From contig NZ_CP085988.1 of the NCBI RefSeq assembly GCF_020736365.1, positions 812,001 through 876,000 on the forward strand: a DNA stretch of 64,000 bases, read 5' to 3'. Both the position numbers and the translations under genes were made by a program. The notes beneath the pieces are model-generated. The model had not been told where the DNA came from and did not search any database. It worked only from the letters and a program-made list of their open reading frames with translations. This document shows, piece by piece, positions 27,382-35,841 of the stretch (position 1 is the first letter of the stretch; each line of letters opens with the position of its first letter). The stretch is from Clostridium sp. M62/1 (GTDB taxonomy: Bacteria; Bacillota; Clostridia; Lachnospirales; Lachnospiraceae).

Positions 27382-27425
27382 AAAAAACTCCTTTCTTCGC
27401 CTAAAATAAGAGCTGTTTCTGCCGC

Positions 27426-29453
27426 CTACTGAGATTTTACCTCTTTCCAGAGGTTATTGTAAATCATATCCACCGCATCGCCGAGATACTGGAACACCTC
27501 GGAATTTTCCAGCTTGTCCGTGTCAGGAAAGAGAGCCTTGTTATTCTGGATTTCCGGTTCCAGAAGCTCCTTTGCCGCCTTGTTTGGGGTGGCATAGGTA
27601 ATGTATTCAAAATTTTTCTTGGCAATATCAGGTCTGCACAGGAAGTTAATCCACTTTTCTGCATTTTCCTTATTTTTCGCATTTTTCGGGATCACCCAGG
27701 CGTCAATCCAGATATTCGTTCCCTCCTCCGGGATCACGTATTCCAGGCTGTAATCCAGATTCTGTCTGGCAACCTCCTCCTGGATAAAGAGCATCTCGCC
27801 GGAGTAGATGACGCCCACGGCAGCCTCGCCGCCGATCATCTTGTCTCTCACCTGGTCAATGACGTAGGCCTGTACGAGGGGCTTCTGGGCAATCAGCAGA
27901 TCTCTTGCCTGGGCAAGCTCTCCCTCGTCTGTGGAGTTCATGGAATATCCCAGGGATTTGAGAGCTACCATGAAGGCGTCCCGGACGCTGTCCTGCATGA
28001 GAATCTCGCCCTTGTAGGCCGGATCCCACAGATCCGCCCACCTGGATGGGGGCTGTACGCCCAGCTCCTCGATCCGCTTTGTGTTGTAGAGGATACCCAC
28101 CGTTCCCCAGGTGTAGGGAACCGCATACCGGTTTCCGGGATCAAAGCTCTCGGACTTTTCCAGATACTGACTGTCAATGTTCTTAATATTTGGAATGTTG
28201 TCGTAGTTGAGCTCAGCCAGAAGGCCGTTCTCCGCCATTTTCTGGATCATGTAGTCAGAAGGACAGACCACGTCATAGCTTACGCCTCCGGCCTCCACAA
28301 CGGGATACATTTCCTCGTTGGTCTCAAAGAGGTCATAGGTAACCCTGATGCCTGTCTCCGCCTCAAATTCCTCGATGACAGACGGATCAATGTACTCACC
28401 CCAGTTGTACACGTAGAGCTCATTCGCCGGCTTTGACGTATATCTGATGTAGGTGGTAAAGCAGACAACGGCCACAATGGCGAAGGAGGCAGCGGCCAAA
28501 AGCCCTTTCTTCAGATGCGGGCCGGAGATTTTCCTTCCCTTATCTGCGCTTTGCTGCATGTTCTTCTGCGGTTTCGCTCCACTCTCCTTCGGAGCAAAGT
28601 TGGTAATCAGAAGGAGGGCCAGCACGGTCACGAAGATGATCGTGGACAGGGCGTACATGGAGGGCTTGATTCCCCTTCTCACCTCGCTGTAGATCAGGGT
28701 GGACAGGGTGTTGATGCCTGCGCCTCTGGTAAAGTGGGTGATGATAAAGTCGTCCAGGGACAGGGTAAAGCCCATCAGAAAGCCTGACAGCACGCCGGGC
28801 ATAATGTCCGGAAACACTACCTTGAAAAATGCCTGAAGCGGGTTTGCGCCCAGGTCCAGGGCAGCCTCGTAGGTGTAGCGGCTGGTCTGCCGAAGCTTGG
28901 GCAGGACGCTTAAAATGACAAAGGGCAGGTTAAAGGTAATGTGGGCAATCAGGATAGTCTTAAAGCCCAGGGAGATTCCAAAGGCAATGAAGGTGAGCAT
29001 CAGGGAAATACCGGTCACGATCTCGGAGTTTAAAATCGGGATATTGTTGATGCCCATGGTGATGTTTTTCGGAACCCGCTTCATGCTGTTGATGCCCAGG
29101 GTTGCCAGAGTTCCGAGGATGGTGGCCGCCAGGGCTGAGATGAAGGCGATGAGCAGCGTGTTGTAGAGGGCATCCATAATAGACTGGTTCTCAAACATCT
29201 GCGCGTACCACTTTGTGGTAAAACCGCCCCAGATGGTTCTGGACTTGGAGTCGTTGAAGGACAGAACCATCATGGTGAAAATCGGGGCGTACAGGAAAAT
29301 CAGGATGATCACCAGGTAAAAATCCTGAAAAAACTTCCGAAGCCTTCTCTTCCAGAGATGGGAGCTGTTTTTTGTTTCACCGGAGGAAGAGATGACGTCC
29401 GCCGCCGCAGTATTTATCATTTTATTTTCATTTACATTTAATTTTCCGTTCAT
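27426..29453 (-). CDS. potCD: PotC-PotD fusion: spermidine/putrescine ABC permease joined to its binding protein
   Basis: This 675-residue protein joins two subunits usually encoded separately. Residues about 35-295 form a PotC-type permease with the EAA loop in YEAALDLGANPLQAFF. A further hydrophobic segment (about 315-340) then anchors a PotD-type periplasmic-like binding domain outside the cell (ELYVYNWGEYIDP, SYDVVCPSDYMIQKM, NIWIDAWVIPKNAKN). The fusion tethers the receptor to the channel, as known from some Firmicutes. The start ATG overlaps the potB stop by one base. It completes a potA-potB-potCD polyamine importer. Confidence 0.93.
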   Translation of the reverse strand: MNGKLNVNENKMINTAAADVISSSGETKNSSHLWKRRLRKFFQDFYLVIILIFLYAPIFTMMVLSFNDSKSRTIWGGFTTKWYAQMFENQSIMDALYNTLLIAFISALAATILGTLATLGINSMKRVPKNITMGINNIPILNSEIVTGISLMLTFIAFGISLGFKTILIAHITFNLPFVILSVLPKLRQTSRYTYEAALDLGANPLQAFFKVVFPDIMPGVLSGFLMGFTLSLDDFIITHFTRGAGINTLSTLIYSEVRRGIKPSMYALSTIIFVTVLALLLITNFAPKESGAKPQKNMQQSADKGRKISGPHLKKGLLAAASFAIVAVVCFTTYIRYTSKPANELYVYNWGEYIDPSVIEEFEAETGIRVTYDLFETNEEMYPVVEAGGVSYDVVCPSDYMIQKMAENGLLAELNYDNIPNIKNIDSQYLEKSESFDPGNRYAVPYTWGTVGILYNTKRIEELGVQPPSRWADLWDPAYKGEILMQDSVRDAFMVALKSLGYSMNSTDEGELAQARDLLIAQKPLVQAYVIDQVRDKMIGGEAAVGVIYSGEMLFIQEEVARQNLDYSLEYVIPEEGTNIWIDAWVIPKNAKNKENAEKWINFLCRPDIAKKNFEYITYATPNKAAKELLEPEIQNNKALFPDTDKLENSEVFQYLGDAVDMIYNNLWKEVKSQ

Positions 29454-30286
29454 CAGAATGCAGACCCCTCCCCGTTTTTATCGTATTTGGCGATGAGAGC
29501 CATACTGATCAGGATGAAGACCATCAGCACCAGAGAAAGGCCTGAGCCCAGGTGCCAGTTGCTTCCCTTTGTAAATTCCTGCTCAATGACGTTTCCGATG
29601 AGCAGGATCTTGCTGCCTCCAAGGAGATTGGAGATAACAAAGGTGGTGAGGGCAGGCACGAACACCATGGTGATGCCGCTGATAATTCCCGGAAGGCTTA
29701 AGGGAAGCCAGATGTGGATTAATGTCTGGAAGCTGTTGGCGCCCAGATCCTTTGCGGCGTTTATGGTATTGTCGTCGATCTTGATCAGCACGTTGTAGAC
29801 CGGAAGCACCATAAAGGGCAGGAAGTTGTACACCATGCCCAGCACGATGGCTGCCGGAGTGTTGATTATCGCGATATTCGGCAGGTGGAGTGCGGACAGA
29901 ATTCCGTTGATCACACCATTTTTTTCAAGCAGCGTCTGCCATGCCAGTGTTCTCAGAAGAAAGTTCATCCACATAGGCAGAATAAAGATAAAGACAATGA
30001 AGCTGCCCCGGCCGATGTTCTTCTTCCTCAGAATCATGGCCAGCGGATAGGCCAGAAGCAGGCAGATTGCCGTGCTCAAGAGGGAAAGTCCCAGGGAGAG
30101 AAACAGAGCCTTTGCGTGCTCCGGCGTGGCGATGGACAGCACGTTGTCCAGGGTGAAGGAGCCGGAGGCGTCCGTCAGTCCGTACCATGCGATTAGAAAC
30201 AGGGGGATGATGGTAAAGCCGGTCATCCAGATCAGGTAAGGCCCTGCCAGGTACTGTTTCAGTGATTTTCTGTGTTTCCTATTCAT
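29453..30286 (-). CDS. potB: Spermidine/putrescine ABC transporter permease PotB
   Basis: This 277-residue inner-membrane permease has six predicted hydrophobic segments and the EAA-type loop [20 protein letters not shown] that docks the ATPase. It pairs with the permease half of PotCD. Its start overlaps the potA stop by eight bases and its stop overlaps the potCD start, so the three genes are translationally coupled. Confidence 0.93.
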   Translation of the reverse strand: MNRKHRKSLKQYLAGPYLIWMTGFTIIPLFLIAWYGLTDASGSFTLDNVLSIATPEHAKALFLSLGLSLLSTAICLLLAYPLAMILRKKNIGRGSFIVFIFILPMWMNFLLRTLAWQTLLEKNGVINGILSALHLPNIAIINTPAAIVLGMVYNFLPFMVLPVYNVLIKIDDNTINAAKDLGANSFQTLIHIWLPLSLPGIISGITMVFVPALTTFVISNLLGGSKILLIGNVIEQEFTKGSNWHLGSGLSLVLMVFILISMALIAKYDKNGEGSAF

Positions 30287-31355
30287 CGATTCCCACGGCC
30301 TCCTCGTCCTCAGAGGCAGGCTTGTTCATGATCTGGATGTCGAACGGCTCCACATGGATGCCTACCTTTTCCCCAACCGGGAACATGTCTGTGCTGTGAA
30401 CCAGCCACTCGTAGCCGTCAGGAGTTGTTACCTCCATCTCATAGTGGACGCCCTTGAAGATCAGGTGGGTGACTGTGCCCTGAAGGGTTCCGTCCTCCGG
30501 CTTTACCAGGTCGATGTCCTCCGGCCGGATTACCACGTCCACCGGCTTGCTGTTCCCGAAGCCCTTGTCCACGCAGGCGAATTTCGCCCCGGCGATCTCC
30601 ACCAGCTCGTCGTGGATCATGAGGCCGTCGATAATGTTGCTCTCCCCGATGAAATCAGCCACAAAGGCGTTCTCCGGCTCATTGTAAATCTGCTCCGGGG
30701 AGCCCATCTGCTGAATATAGCCCTGGTTCATGACGACGATGGTGTCGGACATGGTGAGGGCCTCCTCCTGGTCGTGGGTGACGTAGATGAAGGTGATTCC
30801 CAGCTCATTTTTCAGCCGGATCAGCTCATACTGCATATCCTGGCGAAGCTTCAGATCCAGGGCGCCGAGGGGCTCGTCCAGAAGCAGGACCTTCGGCTCG
30901 TTGACAATGGCCCTGGCGATGGCAATTCGCTGCTGCTGGCCTCCGCTTAAGGAGTCCACGGTTCTGTTCTCAAAGCCGTCCAGGTTTACGAGCTTTAAAG
31001 CATACCTGATTTTATCGTCAATGTAGGCTTTCGGCTTTTTCTTGATTTTCAGTCCAAAGGCGATGTTTTCTGCAATGCTCATATGGGGAAAGAGAGCATA
31101 TTTCTGGAAAACCGTGTTGAGCTGCCGTTTGTTGGGCGGCACGTTTGTGATGTCCTGCCCGCCGAAGATCACTCTTCCCTTATCCGGCGACTCAAAGCCT
31201 CCGATAATGCGCAGGGTAGTGGTCTTCCCGCAGCCGCTGGGGCCCAGCAGGGTGACAAATTCATTTTCCTTGACAGACAGGCACAGATCGTCCAGGACAA
31301 TCGTGCCGTCATAGCTTTTCGTAATATTTACGAGATCAATCAGTGGCTGACTCAT
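30279..31355 (-). CDS. potA: Spermidine/putrescine ABC transporter ATP-binding protein PotA
   Basis: This 358-residue ATPase powers polyamine import. It has Walker [10 protein letters not shown], signature LSGGQQQR, Walker [12 protein letters not shown] and the switch His in [12 protein letters not shown]-terminal TOBE regulatory domain follows ([13 protein letters not shown] onward). I choose ATG 31355, eight bases from GGAGG; a TTG at 31361 is only two bases from the site. It is the first transporter gene after the XRE-cupin regulator, 48 bases away on the same strand. Confidence 0.95.
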   Translation of the reverse strand: MSQPLIDLVNITKSYDGTIVLDDLCLSVKENEFVTLLGPSGCGKTTTLRIIGGFESPDKGRVIFGGQDITNVPPNKRQLNTVFQKYALFPHMSIAENIAFGLKIKKKPKAYIDDKIRYALKLVNLDGFENRTVDSLSGGQQQRIAIARAIVNEPKVLLLDEPLGALDLKLRQDMQYELIRLKNELGITFIYVTHDQEEALTMSDTIVVMNQGYIQQMGSPEQIYNEPENAFVADFIGESNIIDGLMIHDELVEIAGAKFACVDKGFGNSKPVDVVIRPEDIDLVKPEDGTLQGTVTHLIFKGVHYEMEVTTPDGYEWLVHSTDMFPVGEKVGIHVEPFDIQIMNKPASEDEEAVGIDE

Positions 31356-31403
31356 TTCCAAATCCTCCGTAAAGTTAGTAAGCAGGCAGCTGCCCGCATC
31401 CTC

Positions 31404-31937
31404 CTAAAAGCTGGGCGGTGAGCTGACCCAGAGAAGGGAGGCTCCGCTTCTGCTCTCAATATAGTGGGTTTTGTCACTTGTAAAATAGAAGGATTCTCCC
31501 TTCTTTGCCTTAAAAACCCGGTTTCCCAGATGGATGGCTATGCTCCCGCTTAAAACATACCCGAACTCCTCGCCTTCGTGGGGGGAATCGGGACAGCTTG
31601 CGCCTCCGGCCTCCAGTGTCAGGAGAATGGGCTCCATGCAGTTTTTCTGGGCATTGGGAACGATCCATTTGACCGTGTTCTTAAGCTCTCCGTCCTCTTT
31701 AATAAAGAAATCATTTTTTCCAAATACAATCTGCTCGTCAGCAGTTTCCGCAAAAAACTCTCCGATGGTTGTGCCGAGGCACTGAAGAATGTCCATCAGC
31801 GTTGCAATGGACGGAGAGGTGAGATCGCGCTCCACCTGCGAGATGAAGCCCTTGGACAGCTCGGCTCTGTCGGCCAGCTCCTCCTGCGTAAGTCCCTTGA
31901 GGACTCTCAGCTCCTTTAATTTTGCTCCGATGCTCAA
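31404..31937 (-). CDS. XRE-family regulator with C-terminal cupin domain
   Basis: This 177-residue protein has an N-terminal Cro/C1 helix-turn-helix (about 6-60, LTQEELADRAELSKGFISQVE) and a cupin sensor domain (about 105-175, HEGEEFGYVLSGSIAIHLG). This architecture is common upstream of pot operons, where it senses polyamines or related compounds. The start is a TTG at 31937 preceded by GGAGGGAAGG. It is the first gene of the pot operon, so it probably controls itself and the transporter through the AT-rich repeats at 32172-32226. Confidence 0.93.
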   Translation of the reverse strand: MSIGAKLKELRVLKGLTQEELADRAELSKGFISQVERDLTSPSIATLMDILQCLGTTIGEFFAETADEQIVFGKNDFFIKEDGELKNTVKWIVPNAQKNCMEPILLTLEAGGASCPDSPHEGEEFGYVLSGSIAIHLGNRVFKAKKGESFYFTSDKTHYIESRSGASLLWVSSPPSF

Positions 31938-31996
31938 ATGCCTTCCCTCCTTCGTTTTGCTGCGGCCCTGTCTGCGGCACGCTCTGTCTGTGTCAC

Positions 31997-32096
31997 GGTG
32001 CTGCTTCGTCTCCGGCGTTTTTCATCTCCGGTGCTGCTTCGTCTCCGGTGTGTTTTATCTCCGGTGCCGCTTCATTTCTGGCTCTGTTTCGTCTCC
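31997..32096. repeat. Three tandem copies of a 33-bp repeat
   Basis: Units begin GGTGCTGCTTCGTCTCCGG at 31997, 32030 and 32063. The first two are nearly identical; the third is a diverged copy of 34 bp. The array lies in the leader or promoter region of the pot operon regulator. Confidence 0.85.
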
Positions 32097-32171
32097 GCTT
32101 CTTAGCCGGCGCGCTCTTTGCCTGCGCCGCCTGGAAAACAGGAGCGCAGGTTGTATGATAATAAGTTTAAA

Positions 32172-32226
32172 GTTTATTATTGCTAAATGAATGTAAAAAT
32201 AAAAATAAAGTTTACTAATAATAAAC
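32172..32226. promoter_or_regulatory. Paired operator-like sites, pattern GTTTA-N7-TAAAY
   Basis: Two 17-bp sites fit one pattern: GTTTATTATTGCTAAAT at 32172-32188 and GTTTACTAATAATAAAC at 32210-32226. Their centres are 38 bp apart. They lie upstream of the XRE-cupin gene and are the best candidates for its binding sites; this is inferred. Confidence 0.5.
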
Positions 32227-32326
32227 AGACAGCAACTATCATTATACATGGTTTTACCAGGGTGTCAACCATTATTCGACACGTATCTGTCAGAAAATGA
32301 CAGGTTCCCGAATAAGGTCTTTGAGG

Positions 32327-32355
32327 TTCACAAACCGTAAAAACTGTGCTATTAT
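32327..32355 (+). promoter_or_regulatory. Sigma-70-type promoter of the lactonase gene
   Basis: TTCACA (32327-32332) and TATTAT (32350-32355) are separated by 17 bp. The start codon at 32488 leaves a leader of about 125 bases. Confidence 0.55.
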
Positions 32356-32487
32356 GTGTTTATCAAAATGGCTGATTTGAGACGGCGGTTTGGCCTTGAC
32401 GGTTTTGCCGGGCAAGGCGGAGGACTGCTGCGGCCGGAAGGCTTGGTAGAGCCGGCAGCTGCCGGCATGTTAGGAGGAGAACGTATT

Positions 32488-33549
32488 ATGACAGGCAAGT
32501 ACATGGCTTACGTGGGATCTTATTCCTACAATGGACAGGCAAAGGGAATTACAGTTTACGATGTAGATGTGAAGAACGGATACTTTAAATACAGATGCGA
32601 GATGGAGGTGGACAACGCCTCCTACCTGACTGTGTCCCACGACGGCAGGACTCTGTATTCCATTGCAGACGAGGGTGTGGTATCCTTCCGTATCCTTCCA
32701 AACGGGGGGCTTGCGCGTTTAAACAGGGCCAGCATCAAGGGGATGAGGGGCTGTCATCTGGCCACGGACGAGGAGGACAAATTTATCTTTGTATCCGGTT
32801 ACCATGACGGAAAAGAGACTACCCTCCGCCTGAACCCGGACGGCTCTGTGGGGGAGATTGCGGACAAGGTATTCCACAAAGGTCTGGGAAGCGTGGCAGA
32901 GAGAAATTTCAGGCCTCATATCAGCTGCACCAGACGGACGCCGGACGGAAAGTTCCTGATGGTGGCAGATCTGGGAATCGATCAGGTGAAAATCTACCGA
33001 TTCGACGGGGATAAGGGAACCATGACGCTGGTGGATGCCCTGCGCTGCGAGCTGGAATCTGCTCCCAGACAGTTTATTTTCAGCCAGGACGGAAAATATT
33101 TCTATTTAATGTACCAGTTAAAGAATACCATCGACGTGTTCAGCTATGAGACAGGCGAGAGAGTCCCGGTCATTGAGAGAGTCCAGACCGTTTCCTCCAC
33201 AGGGGATGCACCGGCCGGCCAGCTTACGGCAGCCTGCGCCATCCGCATGTCGCCGGATGACAGGTACCTCTACTGCAGCAATGCAGGGGACAACAGTGTG
33301 AGCATCTACAGGAGAGATCTGGAAACGGGACTTCTCACCCTGATATGCTGTCTCCCGATCAGCGGAGACTATCCGAAAGATATTGCCGTTTTCCCGGATC
33401 AGAAGCATCTGGCCAGCATCAATCACGCCAGCGGTACGATCTCCTTTTTCAGTGTCGACTATGAGAACGGGCTTCTGATGATGAATCACCGCTCCATCGA
33501 GGTCAATGAGCCCAACTGCTGCGTGATCACAAAGATTCCAAAGGAATAG
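32488..33549 (+). CDS. Lactonase-family seven-bladed beta-propeller protein (6-phosphogluconolactonase-like)
   Basis: This 353-residue protein resembles the Pgl/YbhE-type lactonase family, which may hydrolyse 6-phosphogluconolactone or other sugar lactones. It shows repeated blade signatures (YVGSYSYNGQAKGITVYDVD, SHDGRTLYSIADEG, SPDDRYLYCSNAGDNSVSIY, GDYPKDIAVFPDQKHLASIN). The start is ATG 32488 with AGGAGGAGA eight bases upstream. There is no signal peptide, so it is cytoplasmic. The exact lactone cannot be inferred, and no oxidative pentose phosphate genes are nearby. Confidence 0.88.
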   Translation: MTGKYMAYVGSYSYNGQAKGITVYDVDVKNGYFKYRCEMEVDNASYLTVSHDGRTLYSIADEGVVSFRILPNGGLARLNRASIKGMRGCHLATDEEDKFIFVSGYHDGKETTLRLNPDGSVGEIADKVFHKGLGSVAERNFRPHISCTRRTPDGKFLMVADLGIDQVKIYRFDGDKGTMTLVDALRCELESAPRQFIFSQDGKYFYLMYQLKNTIDVFSYETGERVPVIERVQTVSSTGDAPAGQLTAACAIRMSPDDRYLYCSNAGDNSVSIYRRDLETGLLTLICCLPISGDYPKDIAVFPDQKHLASINHASGTISFFSVDYENGLLMMNHRSIEVNEPNCCVITKIPKE

Positions 33550-33712
33550 TACGAAAAGGACGAAGGCGGCGAAAGGCAGAGAAAGAAAGTGCCGGTCAGG
33601 CTGGAGAAGCAAGCCGCAGCCGTACAAGGCCCGGCCGGCAGAGGAAAAAGAGGACGGAAAAGAGAATCAGATAGAGAAACACGGCAGTGAGAGGCAGGAG
33701 GCAGAATTACAG

Positions 33713-34951
33713 ATGGCAGGATCAATATTTGGCACGATTCTTATGATGACAACCTGGGGAGAGTCTCATGGCCCGGCGGTGGGCGTGACGGTGGACGGCT
33801 GCCCGGCGGGGATAGCGCTCTGCGAGGAGGATATCCAGGCATATTTAGACAGGAGGAAACCGGGGCAGAGCAGATATTCCACAAAGAGAAATGAGAGCGA
33901 CCGGGTGGAGATCCTGTCCGGCATCTTTGAGGGAAGGACGACGGGAACTCCCATTTCCATGATGGTCAGGAATCAGGATCAGCGTTCCAGGGACTATGGA
34001 GAGATTGCATCCTGCTACAGGCCAGGACATGCAGACTATACCTTTGACGCAAAATACGGCTTTCGGGACTACCGGGGAGGCGGACGCTCCTCAGGCCGGG
34101 AAACTATCGGCCGCACGGCGGCGGGAGCCGTAGCGGCAAAGATTCTGGGGGAGCTGGGGATTTCCGTAAAGGCATATACCAGGCAGATAGGGCCTGTAAG
34201 CATATCGCCGGAGCGTTTCTGCCTGGAGGACAGGGAGAAAAACCGCCTCTATATGCCGGATCAGGAGGCTGCCAGGGAGGCAGAGCAGTTCCTGGAGGAG
34301 AAGATGGCACAGAAAAATTCAGCCGGAGGGATTGTGGAATGTGTGATTTCCGGCGTTCCGGCAGGCGTGGGGGAACCTGTCTTTGAGAAGCTCAGCGCCA
34401 ATCTTGCCAAGGCCGTCTGCTCCATAGGAGCTGTGAAGGGTTTTGAGATCGGCGACGGCTTTGCCGCCGCAGCCTCCACAGGAGCCGAAAATAACGATGC
34501 GTTCAGAGTGCTTCGTGAGAAAGAGATTTGGGCGGAGGAGATTCGTGAGGAAGGGCCTCAGGAGGAAGAGATCCTGGATAGGGAGATCCTGAGGGAAGAG
34601 TCTCAGAAAGCCGCAGAGAGAAGAAAAGCCTGCCCGGAAGAAATGCGGGGAGGAAAGAGGATTGTAAAAGCGACGAATCATGCCGGCGGAATCCTGGGAG
34701 GAATCAGCGACGGAAGCGATATTGTATTCCGGGCTGCATTTAAGCCGACGCCGTCCATTGCATCCCCTCAGCAGACCGTGAACAGGGACGGCGAGGAGAT
34801 TGAGATAAGCATCAAGGGCCGCCATGACCCGATCATTGTCCCAAGGGCAGTGGTTGTGGTGGAGGCCATGGCCGCCTTCACAGTGGCTGACATGATGCTG
34901 TGCGGAATGGGCGCCAGGATGGATCGGGTGAAGGAGTTTTACGCAAGGTAA
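33713..34951 (+). CDS. aroC: Chorismate synthase with an acidic insertion
   Basis: It converts EPSP to chorismate with reduced FMN, the last shared step of aromatic biosynthesis. Family motifs are WGESHGPAVGV, the GRRKPGQS-like RRKPGQSRYSTKR, RPGHADYTF, YRGGGRSSGRET, the SIGAVKGFEIG stretch and NHAGGILGGISDG. The protein has 412 residues against the usual 360-370: about 45 Glu/Arg-rich residues (about 265-312) are inserted between the NNDAF and NHAGG motifs. Core catalytic residues look intact. A terminator follows at 34995. Confidence 0.95.
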   Translation: MAGSIFGTILMMTTWGESHGPAVGVTVDGCPAGIALCEEDIQAYLDRRKPGQSRYSTKRNESDRVEILSGIFEGRTTGTPISMMVRNQDQRSRDYGEIASCYRPGHADYTFDAKYGFRDYRGGGRSSGRETIGRTAAGAVAAKILGELGISVKAYTRQIGPVSISPERFCLEDREKNRLYMPDQEAAREAEQFLEEKMAQKNSAGGIVECVISGVPAGVGEPVFEKLSANLAKAVCSIGAVKGFEIGDGFAAAASTGAENNDAFRVLREKEIWAEEIREEGPQEEEILDREILREESQKAAERRKACPEEMRGGKRIVKATNHAGGILGGISDGSDIVFRAAFKPTPSIASPQQTVNRDGEEIEISIKGRHDPIIVPRAVVVVEAMAAFTVADMMLCGMGARMDRVKEFYAR

Positions 34952-34994
34952 GCGGACGGCGCAGCCGTGAATTTGTCTGCCGTCTGCAGTGTGG

Positions 34995-35024
34995 GAAGAT
35001 GCCGGTTTCGCGGCATCTTCTTTT
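34995..35024 (+). terminator. Terminator after aroC
   Basis: The stem GAAGATGCCG/CGGCATCTTC (34995-35004 with 35011-35020) has a six-base loop and is followed by TTTT. Confidence 0.85.
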
Positions 35025-35041
35025 GGATATGGGAATGATGC

Positions 35042-35081
35042 GAAAGACAGTGAAAGACAGTGAAAGACAGAGAAAGACAGA
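35042..35081 (+). repeat. Four tandem copies of a 10-bp repeat (GAAAGACAGT/A)
   Basis: Four direct 10-bp units run from 35042 to 35081, just ahead of the UPF0340 gene ribosome binding site. The purine-rich array may lie in its leader. No function can be claimed. Confidence 0.85.
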
Positions 35082-35100
35082 ATGAAAGGAGAACAGGCAT

Positions 35101-35682
35101 ATGTCAGTTAAGGGAGTTGCAGAGAATCCCACAGACAGGGAGGAGATTAACAGGATAAAGGAGCAGACGGCTCAGGTGCTTCGGGAGCTTCTCGACGCCG
35201 CCGTGATGAAAGAGGGACAGATACTGGTGGCAGGCTGTTCCTCCAGCGAGATAGAGGCCCATCGGATTGGCTCTTATTCCAGCGAGGAGGTTGGAAGAGC
35301 TGTGTTTGAGGTGATTTACGGGGAGCTTAAAAGCAGGGGCATCTATCTGGCTGCCCAGTGCTGTGAACACTTAAACAGAGCGCTGATTGTGGAGGAGGAG
35401 TGTGCCCTGAAATACGGGCTTGAGATGGTCAATGTCGTGCCGCAGCTCAAGGCAGGAGGCTCCTTTGCCACTGCCGCCTTTGCGGGATTTGAGAATCCGG
35501 TGGCTGTAGAGCGCATACAGGCCCATGCAGGAATTGACATCGGCGATACCCTGATCGGCATGCATCTTCGCCCCGTAGCTGTTCCGGTGAGAACCTCCCT
35601 GCGGGAGATCGGAAGCGCCCATGTAAACTGCGCCAGAACGAGGCTTAAATACATCGGCGGAGAGAGGGCAAGGTACAGGTAG
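35101..35682 (+). CDS. UPF0340 (TIGR01440, YwlG-like) family protein
   Basis: This 193-residue protein belongs to the UPF0340 family, conserved in Firmicutes and of unknown function. It has VAGCSSSEIEAHRIGSYSS, YLAAQCCEHLNRALIVEEE and GIDIGDTLIGMHLRPVAVPV, all highly conserved in the family. The ATG at 35101 follows GAAAGGAGAACAGGC. It precedes the RNA methyltransferase gene on the same strand. Confidence 0.92.
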   Translation: MSVKGVAENPTDREEINRIKEQTAQVLRELLDAAVMKEGQILVAGCSSSEIEAHRIGSYSSEEVGRAVFEVIYGELKSRGIYLAAQCCEHLNRALIVEEECALKYGLEMVNVVPQLKAGGSFATAAFAGFENPVAVERIQAHAGIDIGDTLIGMHLRPVAVPVRTSLREIGSAHVNCARTRLKYIGGERARYR

Positions 35683-35841
35683 AAGGAGAAAATAAGAGAG
35701 GGAAAAGAGAAGAGACAGGGAGAGCAGAGAAAAAGTGGATGGAAGCGGCCCGGAGAAAGCTGAAAGAGTGACAGCTGGCCAGGGGGAGACGGATAAAACC
35801 GAAAAGGGAGATGCGAAAAAAGGAAAGGATACGAAACGAGC

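Larger units (their letters stand above)
31938..32487. other. Divergent intergenic region between the pot operon and the lactonase gene
   Basis: No gene is supported here. It holds a 33-bp tandem repeat (31997-32096), two AT-rich operator-like sites (32172-32226) and a promoter for the lactonase gene. An in-frame upstream extension of the lactonase (from 32356) lacks a ribosome binding site. Confidence 0.6.
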
